A stretch of 64,000 bases of DNA from Paraburkholderia sp. Tr-20389 (GTDB lineage: Bacteria; Pseudomonadota; Gammaproteobacteria; Burkholderiales; Burkholderiaceae): the NCBI RefSeq assembly GCF_017104565.1, contig NZ_JAAGPD010000006.1, positions 226,129 to 290,128 on the forward strand, read 5' to 3'. Positions 14,750 to 22,594 of the stretch are shown here, one piece after another. A program made the position numbers and the translations under genes. How positions within the stretch are numbered: position 1 is the stretch's first letter; each line of letters opens with the position of its first letter. The notes beneath the pieces were generated by a model, which made no database searches, was not told the origin of the DNA, and saw only the letters and a program-made list of their open reading frames with translations.

Positions 14750-15877
14750 CTAACGAATACTGTCCAGTGCCTTCGCAAACCTGGCGACCGCACCTTCGAC
14801 ATCATGCAGTTTGTCCAGGCCGAACAGGCCGATGCGGAAGGTCTTGAAGTCTTCGGGCTCGTCACATTGAAGGGGAACGCCGGGCGCGATCTGCAAGCCG
14901 GCATCGGCGAACTTCTTGCCGGATCGTATGCCGTCGTCGTCCGTGTAGCTGACCACGACGCCCGGTGCCTGAAAACCTTCGGCCGCCACGCTTTTGAAAC
15001 CTGCTCCGGTCAAGAGCGAACGAATGCGCTCGCCGAGTTCCAGCTGCTCCGCTCTCACTTTGTCGTAGCCATATGCCTCGGTTTCCTTGATGACGTCGCG
15101 CAGCGTCGCGAGACTGTCGGTGGGCATCGTGGCGTGGTACGCGAAGCCGCCGTTCTCGTAGGCTTCCATGATCTGCAGCCATTTGCGAAGATCGCAAGCG
15201 AAACTGGTGCTGGTCGTTGCGTCGATTCTTTCGCGGGCGAGCGGGCTCAACATGACCAGCGCGCAGCAGGGTGACGCGCTCCAACCTTTTTGCGGCGCGC
15301 TGATCAGCACATCGACACCGCTGGCCTGCATGTCCACCCAGACGGTACCCGAGGCGATGCAATCCAGTACGAACATCCCGCCGACGGCATGGACGGCGTC
15401 GGACACCGCGCGCAAATACGAATCGGGCAGCATCATTCCGGATGCAGTTTCGACATGCGGCGCAAAGACCAGGTCCGGCTTGTTTTCCTTGATCGCGGCG
15501 ACCACTTCTTCGATCGGAGCCGGTGCATAGGCGGCCTGCCTTCCCTGTTCGACGGGGCGCGCCTTCAACACCATCGATTCAGACGGAATACTGCCCATGT
15601 CGAAAATCTGCGACCAGCGGAAACTGAACCAGCCATTGCGGATGACCAGACATTTCCTGTTCGTCGCAAACTGCCGGGCAACAGCTTCCATGCCGAACGT
15701 CCCGCTGCCCGGGACGACAACGGCCGACTTCGCGTTATAGACTCTTTTCAGGGCGTCGGAGATATCCCGCATGACGCCTTGAAAAAGCTGCGACATATGG
15801 TTGATTGATCGGTCGGTGTAAACGACTGAATATTCGAGGAGTCCCTCGCGATCGACATCGGGAAGTAAACCTGGCAC
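14750..15877 (-). CDS. Class V aminotransferase (alanine/serine--glyoxylate type)
   Basis: A 375-residue PLP enzyme of fold type I, class V. VVPGSGTFGMEA (about 55-66) binds the phosphate, FVLDCIASGTVWVDM supplies the PLP-ring Asp region, and SAPQKGWSASP carries the catalytic Lys. This is the pattern of alanine-glyoxylate/serine-pyruvate aminotransferases, which convert glyoxylate or pyruvate to glycine or alanine. The start is a GTG at 15877 with GGAGG seven bases upstream. It lies beyond the IS relics, 2.8 kb upstream of the N-N bond operon and on the same strand; it could feed glycine to that pathway, but a separate metabolic role with the nearby LysR is equally possible. Confidence 0.85.
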   Translation of the reverse strand: MPGLLPDVDREGLLEYSVVYTDRSINHMSQLFQGVMRDISDALKRVYNAKSAVVVPGSGTFGMEAVARQFATNRKCLVIRNGWFSFRWSQIFDMGSIPSESMVLKARPVEQGRQAAYAPAPIEEVVAAIKENKPDLVFAPHVETASGMMLPDSYLRAVSDAVHAVGGMFVLDCIASGTVWVDMQASGVDVLISAPQKGWSASPCCALVMLSPLARERIDATTSTSFACDLRKWLQIMEAYENGGFAYHATMPTDSLATLRDVIKETEAYGYDKVRAEQLELGERIRSLLTGAGFKSVAAEGFQAPGVVVSYTDDDGIRSGKKFADAGLQIAPGVPLQCDEPEDFKTFRIGLFGLDKLHDVEGAVARFAKALDSIR

Positions 15878-16079
15878 GTTCGCCTCCGGTAATGGACAAA
15901 TAATAGAATCGCAAACCGATTCTAACGAAAGCCACCTGCAACCGCATCGGCATCAACCATGCCATCAAGTCATGCCGGTGGGGAATGCTGCAGTGGCAAC
16001 AATCGGCACGATTATGAACCTTCGCCGGAGCGAAGTCGCAAAATGCCCCCGACGTTCTTGAAGCCTTCAAGGGCAACGC

Positions 16080-16964
16080 CTAAGCCAATCGCAGATCCCA
16101 CAACACATCGAGTACGTACTGCGTGGAACGCTCGACATAACCCGCACGATAGGCAATGGCGAGCCGACGCCACAACGCCGGGCGCAGCGGACGCATGACG
16201 ATGCGCCCGTCCGGTAACGGCGTAGTGGCCTCATGGGGCAGCAGCGCTGCGCCGTAACCCGCCGCGACCAGACTCTTGATCGCGTCGTTGTAGTTGAGCT
16301 GGATGCGCGGCACAGGATGGTGTCCTGCCGTCGCGAACCACTCGGCGGTCAGACGCGAAAGACCCGTGGTCGTGTCATTGAGAATGAGCGGTTGGGCCGC
16401 GAGCCATTCAGGCGTGACGCGAGCCGGACACCGCCAGTGCGCCGGCACAAAGGCCATCACGGGGTCGCGGCGCCACGGCTTTATCACGAGTCCCGCCACC
16501 GGCGGCTGAGGCAATGCGACGAGTCCGACATCCAGCGTTCCATCCGTCAGCCGGGACAGCGTTTCTTGCGAAGTGAGAACTGCGATCTGAATGTCGATAG
16601 CGGGATGGTGCTGGCGCAGCACCTCGAGCGCCTGAGGCAACAGGTGGGCAATAGCGCCGGTCGACGCACCGAGCCGTGCGCGCCCTTCGAGCCCCAACAC
16701 CTGACGTTGAATATCGTCCAGCGCCTGCTCCGCATCGGCGAGCAGTCGACGCGCGCGCTCCACCAGTACCTCGCCTATGCCCGACGGCTTCACCTGACCG
16801 CGCTTGCGTGACAGGAGCGGCGCCCCAATGCGCTCTTCGAGTTCAGCGATATGGAGGCTGACCGTCGGCGGCGCCAGATGCAATGCCCGCGCCGCATCGG
16901 CAAACGAGCCGCGGTCGGCAATGGCGACCAGAGTTCGCAGGCGGTCCAGGCTGATCTCTCGCAT
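16080..16964 (-). CDS. LysR-family transcriptional regulator
   Basis: A 294-residue LTTR. The N-terminal winged helix-turn-helix is LDRLRTLVAIADRGSFADAA, then LHLAPPTVSLHIAELEERIG; a periplasmic-binding-protein-like effector domain follows from about residue 90. It is divergent from argC across a 127-bp interval (16965-17091), the usual arrangement for control of the neighbour. Its own promoter region has AT-rich stretches (TTCAACTTTTCC) suited to LTTR binding, but no clear T-N11-A box was chosen. Confidence 0.9.
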   Translation of the reverse strand: MREISLDRLRTLVAIADRGSFADAARALHLAPPTVSLHIAELEERIGAPLLSRKRGQVKPSGIGEVLVERARRLLADAEQALDDIQRQVLGLEGRARLGASTGAIAHLLPQALEVLRQHHPAIDIQIAVLTSQETLSRLTDGTLDVGLVALPQPPVAGLVIKPWRRDPVMAFVPAHWRCPARVTPEWLAAQPLILNDTTTGLSRLTAEWFATAGHHPVPRIQLNYNDAIKSLVAAGYGAALLPHEATTPLPDGRIVMRPLRPALWRRLAIAYRAGYVERSTQYVLDVLWDLRLA

Positions 16965-17091
16965 GTCGACGTCCAGATTCAGAAAAACTGAATGTACAAG
17001 TCATGAAATTCAACTTTTCCTATTCTAGCCGTCAATGGAACATAGCGGTTCCTTCTACCTGTCAACCCGCAGCCACCGGAGCATTCCACCT

Positions 17092-18021
17092 ATGCACTCT
17101 CCCATTGTTTTCATCGACGGCGACCAGGGCACGACCGGGTTGCAAATCCACGAACGGCTGCGCAACCGGACCGACCTCGAGCTGTTCACGCTTGCCGCTG
17201 CCGAACGCAAAGATCCGCGGCGGCGCGCGGAAGCCATCAACGCGTGCGACATCGCCATCCTCTGTTTGCCTGATGCGGCCGCGCGCGAGGCAGTGCACGC
17301 CATCGTCAATCCCGCCGTCAGGGTGATCGACGCGAGTTCCGCGCACCGCACACAGCAGGACTGGACATACGGCTTTCCGGAGATGACGCAAGGACAGAGC
17401 GAGCGCATTGCGAATGCACGTCGGGTCACCAATCCCGGTTGCTATCCGACCGGAGCAATTGGCTTGCTGCGTCCTCTGCTGGAGGCCGGGCTCATACCAG
17501 GCGACTACCCTGTCAGCATTCATGCGGTGTCCGGCTACTCAGGACGCGGGCGTGCCGGCGTGGAGGAACATGAGGGGCAAGCTGCGGCCAACGCGCCTTC
17601 ATACCTGGTGTATGGTCTTGAACTCGCGCACAAGCACACCCCTGAGATCCAGCAGCACGCCGCGCTCGCGCAGCGCCCCATCTTCGTCCCTGCGTATGGC
17701 GCGTTCCGCCAGGGCATCGTGCTGACGGTGCCCCTGGCGTTGCGGCTGCTCGCGCCGGGCGTGGACGGCGCCACGTTGCACGCCTGCCTCGCGCGTCACT
17801 ATGCCGATGCGGCCCACGTGCGTGTCGAGCCGCTGCACGAATCGGGCGTCGTACCGCACCTGGATCCGCAAGCGCTGAACGGTACGAACGACATGCGCCT
17901 GTGCGTGTTTTCCAACATCGAACACGGGCACGTCCTGCTGTCCGCGGTTTTCGATAATCTTGGCAAAGGCGCGTCGGGCGCAGCGGTCCAGAACCTGAAC
18001 CTGATGCTCGCGCAGCGATAG
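17092..18021 (+). CDS. argC: N-acetyl-gamma-glutamyl-phosphate reductase, short (type 2) form
   Basis: A 309-residue ArgC of the short class: [20 protein letters not shown] (Rossmann nucleotide fold), [10 protein letters not shown], and the catalytic Cys in [20 protein letters not shown]. The enzyme reduces N-acetylglutamyl 5-phosphate to the semialdehyde in arginine synthesis, with NADPH. The ATG at 17092 fits the short family start; the longer frame adds 19 unconserved residues. No argB or argJ is adjacent, only a divergent LysR gene, so it may be a secondary copy or serve a side pathway. Confidence 0.88.
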   Translation: MHSPIVFIDGDQGTTGLQIHERLRNRTDLELFTLAAAERKDPRRRAEAINACDIAILCLPDAAAREAVHAIVNPAVRVIDASSAHRTQQDWTYGFPEMTQGQSERIANARRVTNPGCYPTGAIGLLRPLLEAGLIPGDYPVSIHAVSGYSGRGRAGVEEHEGQAAANAPSYLVYGLELAHKHTPEIQQHAALAQRPIFVPAYGAFRQGIVLTVPLALRLLAPGVDGATLHACLARHYADAAHVRVEPLHESGVVPHLDPQALNGTNDMRLCVFSNIEHGHVLLSAVFDNLGKGASGAAVQNLNLMLAQR

Positions 18022-18040
18022 TGGCCATGCGCAAAGGCGA

Positions 18041-18457
18041 TCATTGGACAAGCTTGCCCAATGTCCGCGCCCACATGGCGCGAACACGCCGGGCACGATC
18101 TTCGAACAGATATGAAGCGACCAGCGTGAGCAGACCCGATATCACGCCCGTTATCACGTGCTCCGCAAAGAGCGGACCGTAGTGATTCGGGTGTGCGTAG
18201 ATATCGCCCACTATCGTCAGGAGCCCAACGATCAGCGCATTGCCGTAACGGTTCTTGTAGAGCTTTGCTGCTGGCGTGAAGGTCAACACCACCGCCAGGA
18301 TTCCGGTGAGAAGCCCCGTGTTCAAGGCAATCGACCAGTGGGCAATGCTCATGATGTTGCCCCAGCTCCCAGGCATGCATGTCATGCATGCGCTGGTCGG
18401 CTGCCAGAAGCGCTTGATGAACAGCATGGCACGATGCTTCCACTCGCTTGACATCAT
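18041..18457 (-). CDS. Small integral membrane protein, chlorhexidine/PACE- or DUF2061-like size, unassigned
   Basis: A 138-residue protein with three hydrophobic segments (about 37-58, 73-90, 97-116) and basic ends. ATG pair at 18457/18454 with AGGAG seven to eight bases upstream. Segments such as HWSIALNTGLLTGILAVVLT and NALIVGLLTIVGDIYAHP suggest a small transporter or membrane-anchored protein, but I do not recognise the family with certainty. It is convergent with argC (19-base gap). Confidence 0.6.
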   Translation of the reverse strand: MMSSEWKHRAMLFIKRFWQPTSACMTCMPGSWGNIMSIAHWSIALNTGLLTGILAVVLTFTPAAKLYKNRYGNALIVGLLTIVGDIYAHPNHYGPLFAEHVITGVISGLLTLVASYLFEDRARRVRAMWARTLGKLVQ

Positions 18458-18543
18458 TCACTCCTGTCGACGACCTCGTTGCAGCGGATGCGGCCGCACG
18501 TTGTCGTTGAACTGCACATATTCAGCATTCACGCATGCGAACA

Positions 18544-19470
18544 TCATTCTGTGCCTTTGCTCGCAGAACGTCTTTTCACATGATCGATGAACGCGCGCAG
18601 CTTCGGCATGATCTGCCGACGATCCGGGTAGTACAGAAACACGCCGGGTATCACGGGCGCGAAGGGCTCCAGCACCTGCACCAGCTTTTTCGCTTTCAAT
18701 GCTTCCCTGGCGATCGGCGCCGGCAATTGCGCAAGGCCCACGCCTTCGATTGCCGCGCCGAGCATGGTGGGAAAGTCGTTGGCGATGAAGGGGCCGGACA
18801 CTGCGATCTCGATTGCCTCTCCGTTATCGTTGAATGACCACGGCGCGAGCGCGCCGCCGGATCTCCGCCAGCGCAAGCATGCGTGCTGGCGCAGGTCGTC
18901 CGGATGTCGAGGCCGGCTGCGCGCTGCAAAGTAGCCTTGGCTCGCGACGACGGTGAGACGCAATGGGGGCGTCAATGGGACGGCGACCATGTCGGTCGCC
19001 ACGAACTGGCCTAGCCGGATTCCGGCGTCGAATCCTTCCGCCGCGATATCGATCAGCTTTTCGGTCGCGTCGATTTCGACTTCAACCTCGGGATACGCCT
19101 GGCAGAAGGATGCGATCAAGGGCTCCAGCAGAATCGGCACCACCGCACGCGGCACCGATAGCCGCAACAACCCTGCAGGCCGCTGCCCAAGTCCGCGCGC
19201 AACCTCGCTGGCGGCCACCAGCTCCTCGAAGGCTGGCTTTGCGCGCGAAAGAAATCGCTCGCCGGCTTCCGTCAGGCCGACACTTCGCGTCGTGCGTATG
19301 AAGAGTGCAGCGCCGATACGCGTTTCCAGCACACGTACGGCCTGACTGATGGCCGATGCCGTCACGCCGAGTTCAGCGGCGGCCCGGCGAAAGCTGCGAT
19401 GCTGCGCCACGCTCAGGAACGCTTCTACTCCGTCGAGCGCACCTTGCCTGACTGTGAAGTTTTGCTTCAT
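18544..19470 (-). CDS. LysR-family transcriptional regulator (DhcR/AaeR-like group)
   Basis: A 308-residue LTTR with HTH ALDGVEAFLSVAQHRSFRRA and LGVTASAISQAVRVLETRIG, then VGLTEAGERFL and a substrate-binding domain in which RHPDDLRQHACLRWR matches the common LTTR 'PxDLxxHxClR' motif. It is divergent from two membrane-protein genes (19559 and 20444) with an 88-base gap, so those are its likely targets. The C-terminus ends in basic residues after AFIDHVKRR. Confidence 0.9.
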   Translation of the reverse strand: MKQNFTVRQGALDGVEAFLSVAQHRSFRRAAAELGVTASAISQAVRVLETRIGAALFIRTTRSVGLTEAGERFLSRAKPAFEELVAASEVARGLGQRPAGLLRLSVPRAVVPILLEPLIASFCQAYPEVEVEIDATEKLIDIAAEGFDAGIRLGQFVATDMVAVPLTPPLRLTVVASQGYFAARSRPRHPDDLRQHACLRWRRSGGALAPWSFNDNGEAIEIAVSGPFIANDFPTMLGAAIEGVGLAQLPAPIAREALKAKKLVQVLEPFAPVIPGVFLYYPDRRQIMPKLRAFIDHVKRRSASKGTE

Positions 19471-19558
19471 AGCTTGTCAACATTGTGATGAATAGTCGCT
19501 CACACAGGAGGATGGTACATCTAACGCCGTCTGCCGATACATGTCTGGAGAACCGCCG

Positions 19559-20395
19559 ATGGCCAGCACTTCCATTACAGCCGATGTCTTCACCCAGCGT
19601 CCCGCGTGGCGCAGTCTGCGTTGGACCGTCCCGCTGACAGTCCTGTGGGTCGGGTTGATCTACTGGTTGCCGGTCATCCCGACCAGCGGCGTTCCGACGA
19701 CGGCTCACCAGTTAATGGCGCACGGATTGATCGCGCTTGGTTTGTGGCTGGGTCTCGAACGCGCGGATCTGACTCCGGACCAACGCCGCGCGATCTGGCT
19801 GACGATCATGATCACCGACACGCTCTGGTTCGCGCTCGCGTGGAGCTGTGCAATCAACGGCATGTTCCGAACGGACGGCTCGACGTCCTCTGTGCCGATG
19901 CTGCCGTTGGCGATCTTCCTGCCGATCATCATCGGCGCGCCGCTGCTGCTTCTTTCGAAGCGCGTGGGACAGGTGCTGGCCGCGACGCCGGCATCCTGGC
20001 TCATCGCACTTCAGTTCTACCGGGTATTCGGAAGCTGGGCACTGGCTGCGTGGCTGCGTGGCGCGCTACCAGGCGTATTTGCGTTGCCCGCCGGAACAGG
20101 CGATGTGTTGACGGGTCTGTTCGCGCTGCCGGCGGCACTCGCGTTGGCGAGCGGTACGGATCAAGGGCGAAGAGCGGCGATTGCGTGGAATATCTTCGGC
20201 CTCGCCGACTTCGTCGTCGCGATTGCGTTGGGCATGGTGACGTCACCCGGCCGATTCCAGTTGATCGTTCCAAGCGTGCAAAGCATTGGCGCCGGCGCTT
20301 ACCCGGATGTGCTGACGCCAGCTTTCGTGGTGCCGGCCTCGGTCCTGTTGCACGCGCTTTCGCTGCGTCAGTTGCTCGGCCGACGCGCCCGTTGA
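19559..20395 (+). CDS. Multi-pass membrane protein of unknown function
   Basis: A 278-residue protein with about eight hydrophobic helices, including VPLTVLWVGLIYWLPVIPTS near the start and IAWNIFGLADFVVAIALGMV near residue 210. The ATG at 19559 has GGAG eight bases upstream and is preferred over one six codons earlier. No enzyme motif stands out. It starts 88 bases from a divergent LysR gene and is followed by another small membrane protein after 48 bases, so the two probably form an operon. Confidence 0.65.
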   Translation: MASTSITADVFTQRPAWRSLRWTVPLTVLWVGLIYWLPVIPTSGVPTTAHQLMAHGLIALGLWLGLERADLTPDQRRAIWLTIMITDTLWFALAWSCAINGMFRTDGSTSSVPMLPLAIFLPIIIGAPLLLLSKRVGQVLAATPASWLIALQFYRVFGSWALAAWLRGALPGVFALPAGTGDVLTGLFALPAALALASGTDQGRRAAIAWNIFGLADFVVAIALGMVTSPGRFQLIVPSVQSIGAGAYPDVLTPAFVVPASVLLHALSLRQLLGRRAR

Positions 20396-20443
20396 TCCAC
20401 TCCTTCCCATCCGCACACACGACACCACCTGACGGGAGACATC

Positions 20444-20947
20444 ATGTCATCGGAACGAATCTTCCAGCTGCAGCTTGTACTTGGCTATGTCGCGTGGCTG
20501 CTTTGCTTTGTGGAATACATCTGGCCCAGGATCAGGGCGATGAACCCCGTCGACGCGCATCGCGCGATCGCCACCTTGCACAGTTTCCGTTTCTTCGGTC
20601 TGGTGTTCATCCTGCCGGGCGTCGTCGGTTCCCATCTTTCCCCGAGCTTCGCCGTATTTGCCGCATACGGCGACCTGGCGACGGGAGTGCTCGCGATGCT
20701 GGCGCTGCTCACGGTGCGCATACGGGCACTCTTCTGGTCGTTCGTCCTGGCTTTCAATCTGGCAGGTGCAACCGACCTCATCCTCGATTACTACCACGCC
20801 ATCCAGACCGATCTTCCTGCGCATGCAGGAGAACTCGGCGCCATGTACGCGATTCCCGTCATCTACGTGCCCTTGCTGATGATTACGCATGTGACCGCCT
20901 TTTATCTGCTGCTGCGCGCTCTACCCAAACCCGTGCCGAGCTATTGA
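20444..20947 (+). CDS. Small membrane protein of unknown function
   Basis: A 167-residue protein with four to five hydrophobic segments (LQLVLGYVAWLLCFVEYIWP, FRFFGLVFILPGVVGSHLSP, GELGAMYAIPVIYVPLLMIT). GGGAGA lies five bases before the ATG. It is probably co-transcribed with the membrane protein at 19559 and converges on cysS with a 5-base gap. No family was recognised with confidence. Confidence 0.65.
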   Translation: MSSERIFQLQLVLGYVAWLLCFVEYIWPRIRAMNPVDAHRAIATLHSFRFFGLVFILPGVVGSHLSPSFAVFAAYGDLATGVLAMLALLTVRIRALFWSFVLAFNLAGATDLILDYYHAIQTDLPAHAGELGAMYAIPVIYVPLLMITHVTAFYLLLRALPKPVPSY

Positions 20948-20952
20948 TCCGT

Positions 20953-22347
20953 TCATTCGGAGTGACTATTGGAAATCCGAGCCACACGTTGCCCATCGCG
21001 TCCGTCTTCAACCTGCCACCCTCGAAGCTGTAGTGTCGTTCTCAGTGCATCGGACTTTGCCCAGTCCCGTTCAAGCCGTACCCGTGCGCGCTCGTCGAGC
21101 AAGGCCTGAATGTCATCGGGAATCTCCGTGGCGAGCGGAGTCCAGTCGCGCAACCCGAGTCCCAGCATGGCATCGAAACTGTCGACGGTCGCGCGCCGCG
21201 TGGCGCCCGGCAAGTCGCTCTTCATCAGATCCCAAAGCACCGCAAGCGCGTTGGGCATGTTGATATCTTCATTCACCTCAGCATCGAATCGCTCGACAAA
21301 GCGTGCATCGGCGACACCGTCTTCGGGCCAACGGGTATAGGCGTGGCGTAGCCGGTTCAACGCCGACTGGGCAGCATCGAGCGATGCCCAGCTGAAATGC
21401 AGGTTGCTTCGATAGTGCGCGGTCAGGCACAGATAGCGGTATGCGATCGGATCGATGTGCCTGTCGCGCAGCGTTTGCAAACGAATGAAATCTCCGTCCG
21501 ACTTCGACATCTTCGTGGCGCTCAAAGTCAAAAAGTGCCCATGCAGCCAGTAGTTCGCGAGTCGCGTACCGTATGCCGCTTCCGTCTGCGCAATCTCATT
21601 GCTGTGATGCACGGCAATATGATCTTCGCCTCCGCAATGAATATCGAACCACGTGCCGAGGTACTTCGCAGACATCGCCGAGCACTCGATATGCCACCCT
21701 GGAAAGCCACGTCCCCAAGGGCTGTCCCATTCCATCTGCCGCTTGACGTCGGCGGGGCTGAACTTCCACAACGCGAAGTCCGTGATGTTCTTCTTCGCGC
21801 CAAGCGCGACGCGTTTGCCCGCCTGCAAGCCGGCACGATCCAGACGCGCGAGATAGCCATAGCTGTCCTGCTTGCCCGTATCGAAGTAGAGGCCGTCGTT
21901 CGTCCGGTACACGTAGCCCGCGCGTTCAAGTTCGAGGATAAAAGCAATCTGCTCAGCGATATGATCCGTCGCGCGGCACCAGACCGACGGCTCCAGCAGA
22001 TTGAGCGCGCGCCAGTCCGACACGAACGCGTCGGTATAGCGGCTCGCGATTGTCCATGCTGACTCGCCCGTGCGTCGACTGCCCTTTTCCATCTTGTCCT
22101 CGCCTTCATCTGCATCGGAGACGAGATGGCCCACATCGGTAACGTTCACGACGTGACGCACTTCGTAGCCATTGCGCACCAGCGTGCGACGCAGAATGTC
22201 CTCGAAAACATAGGTTCTCAGGTTGCCGATATGCGCATGGTCGTAGACGGTCGGCCCGCAGCAATACATACCGGCACGGCCCGCTTCGATCGATACGAAC
22301 GGGCGCAAACTGCGCGACCAGGTGTCATACAACATCAGCGGCGGCAT
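20953..22347 (-). CDS. cysS: Cysteinyl-tRNA synthetase (probably a second copy)
   Basis: A 464-residue class I aaRS with the zinc/Cys-binding CCGPTVYDHAHIGNLRTYV (Cys30, HIGN 39-42), GWHIECSAMS and HCGGEDHIAVHHSNEIAQTE (remaining zinc ligands Cys and His), and KMSKSDG. All catalytic signatures are intact. It charges tRNA-Cys with cysteine. The ATG at 22347 has GGAGAG upstream; the longer frame begins within a terminator stem. Its location beside iron-uptake genes and its own Cys-rich leader suggest a regulated, non-housekeeping copy; that a main cysS exists elsewhere is assumed. Confidence 0.93.
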   Translation of the reverse strand: MPPLMLYDTWSRSLRPFVSIEAGRAGMYCCGPTVYDHAHIGNLRTYVFEDILRRTLVRNGYEVRHVVNVTDVGHLVSDADEGEDKMEKGSRRTGESAWTIASRYTDAFVSDWRALNLLEPSVWCRATDHIAEQIAFILELERAGYVYRTNDGLYFDTGKQDSYGYLARLDRAGLQAGKRVALGAKKNITDFALWKFSPADVKRQMEWDSPWGRGFPGWHIECSAMSAKYLGTWFDIHCGGEDHIAVHHSNEIAQTEAAYGTRLANYWLHGHFLTLSATKMSKSDGDFIRLQTLRDRHIDPIAYRYLCLTAHYRSNLHFSWASLDAAQSALNRLRHAYTRWPEDGVADARFVERFDAEVNEDINMPNALAVLWDLMKSDLPGATRRATVDSFDAMLGLGLRDWTPLATEIPDDIQALLDERARVRLERDWAKSDALRTTLQLRGWQVEDGRDGQRVARISNSHSE

Positions 22348-22375
22348 GGAACTCTCCGTTCTGCAGCGGTTGCAC

Positions 22376-22413
22376 AAAAAACAAAAAGGCCGCCGGTTTT
22401 TCAACGGGCGGCC
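22376..22413 (-). terminator. Intrinsic terminator in the cysS leader (attenuator)
   Basis: On the minus strand GGCCGCC (22413-22407) pairs with GGCGGCC (22394-22388), flanking a 12-base segment, then TTTTTGTTTTTTG runs to 22375. It lies 28 bases before the cysS ATG and 31 bases after the leader-peptide stop. A terminator in this position only makes sense as a conditional one, which together with the Cys-codon leader indicates transcription attenuation. Confidence 0.8.
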
Positions 22414-22444
22414 AGAAGGCGATTGATTCGACGTATAGCAAACG

Positions 22445-22522
22445 CTAGACGCAGCTTCCCTCCGGCATGTCTTGGCAACATGCGCGTACGATCGAGACGA
22501 GGGAAGTGGCGTGGCTTGTCAT
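22445..22522 (-). CDS. Cys-rich leader peptide of cysS (25 residues)
   Basis: A short minus-strand frame from ATG (22522) to TAG (22445): it begins MTSHATSLVSIVRACCQ and ends MPEGSCV, with a Cys-Cys pair at residues 15-16 and a third Cys at 24. CTTCCCTC (within codons 6-9) and GAGGGAAG (codons 21-23) are complementary, forming a stem whose loop holds the Cys-Cys codons. The cysS terminator follows. Stalling at Cys codons when Cys-tRNA is short would change folding and let transcription proceed into cysS. A TTGACC...TAGCAT promoter-like pair lies just upstream (about 22559-22530), so the peptide may be translated from a nearly leaderless transcript; no Shine-Dalgarno is seen. Confidence 0.7.
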   Translation of the reverse strand: MTSHATSLVSIVRACCQDMPEGSCV

Positions 22523-22594
22523 GTGCACGATGCTAGCGTCTGTTCTGATCGAAGGTCAACACCTGTTTCGTTCTTTGTGCGATTCGATCCGCGG

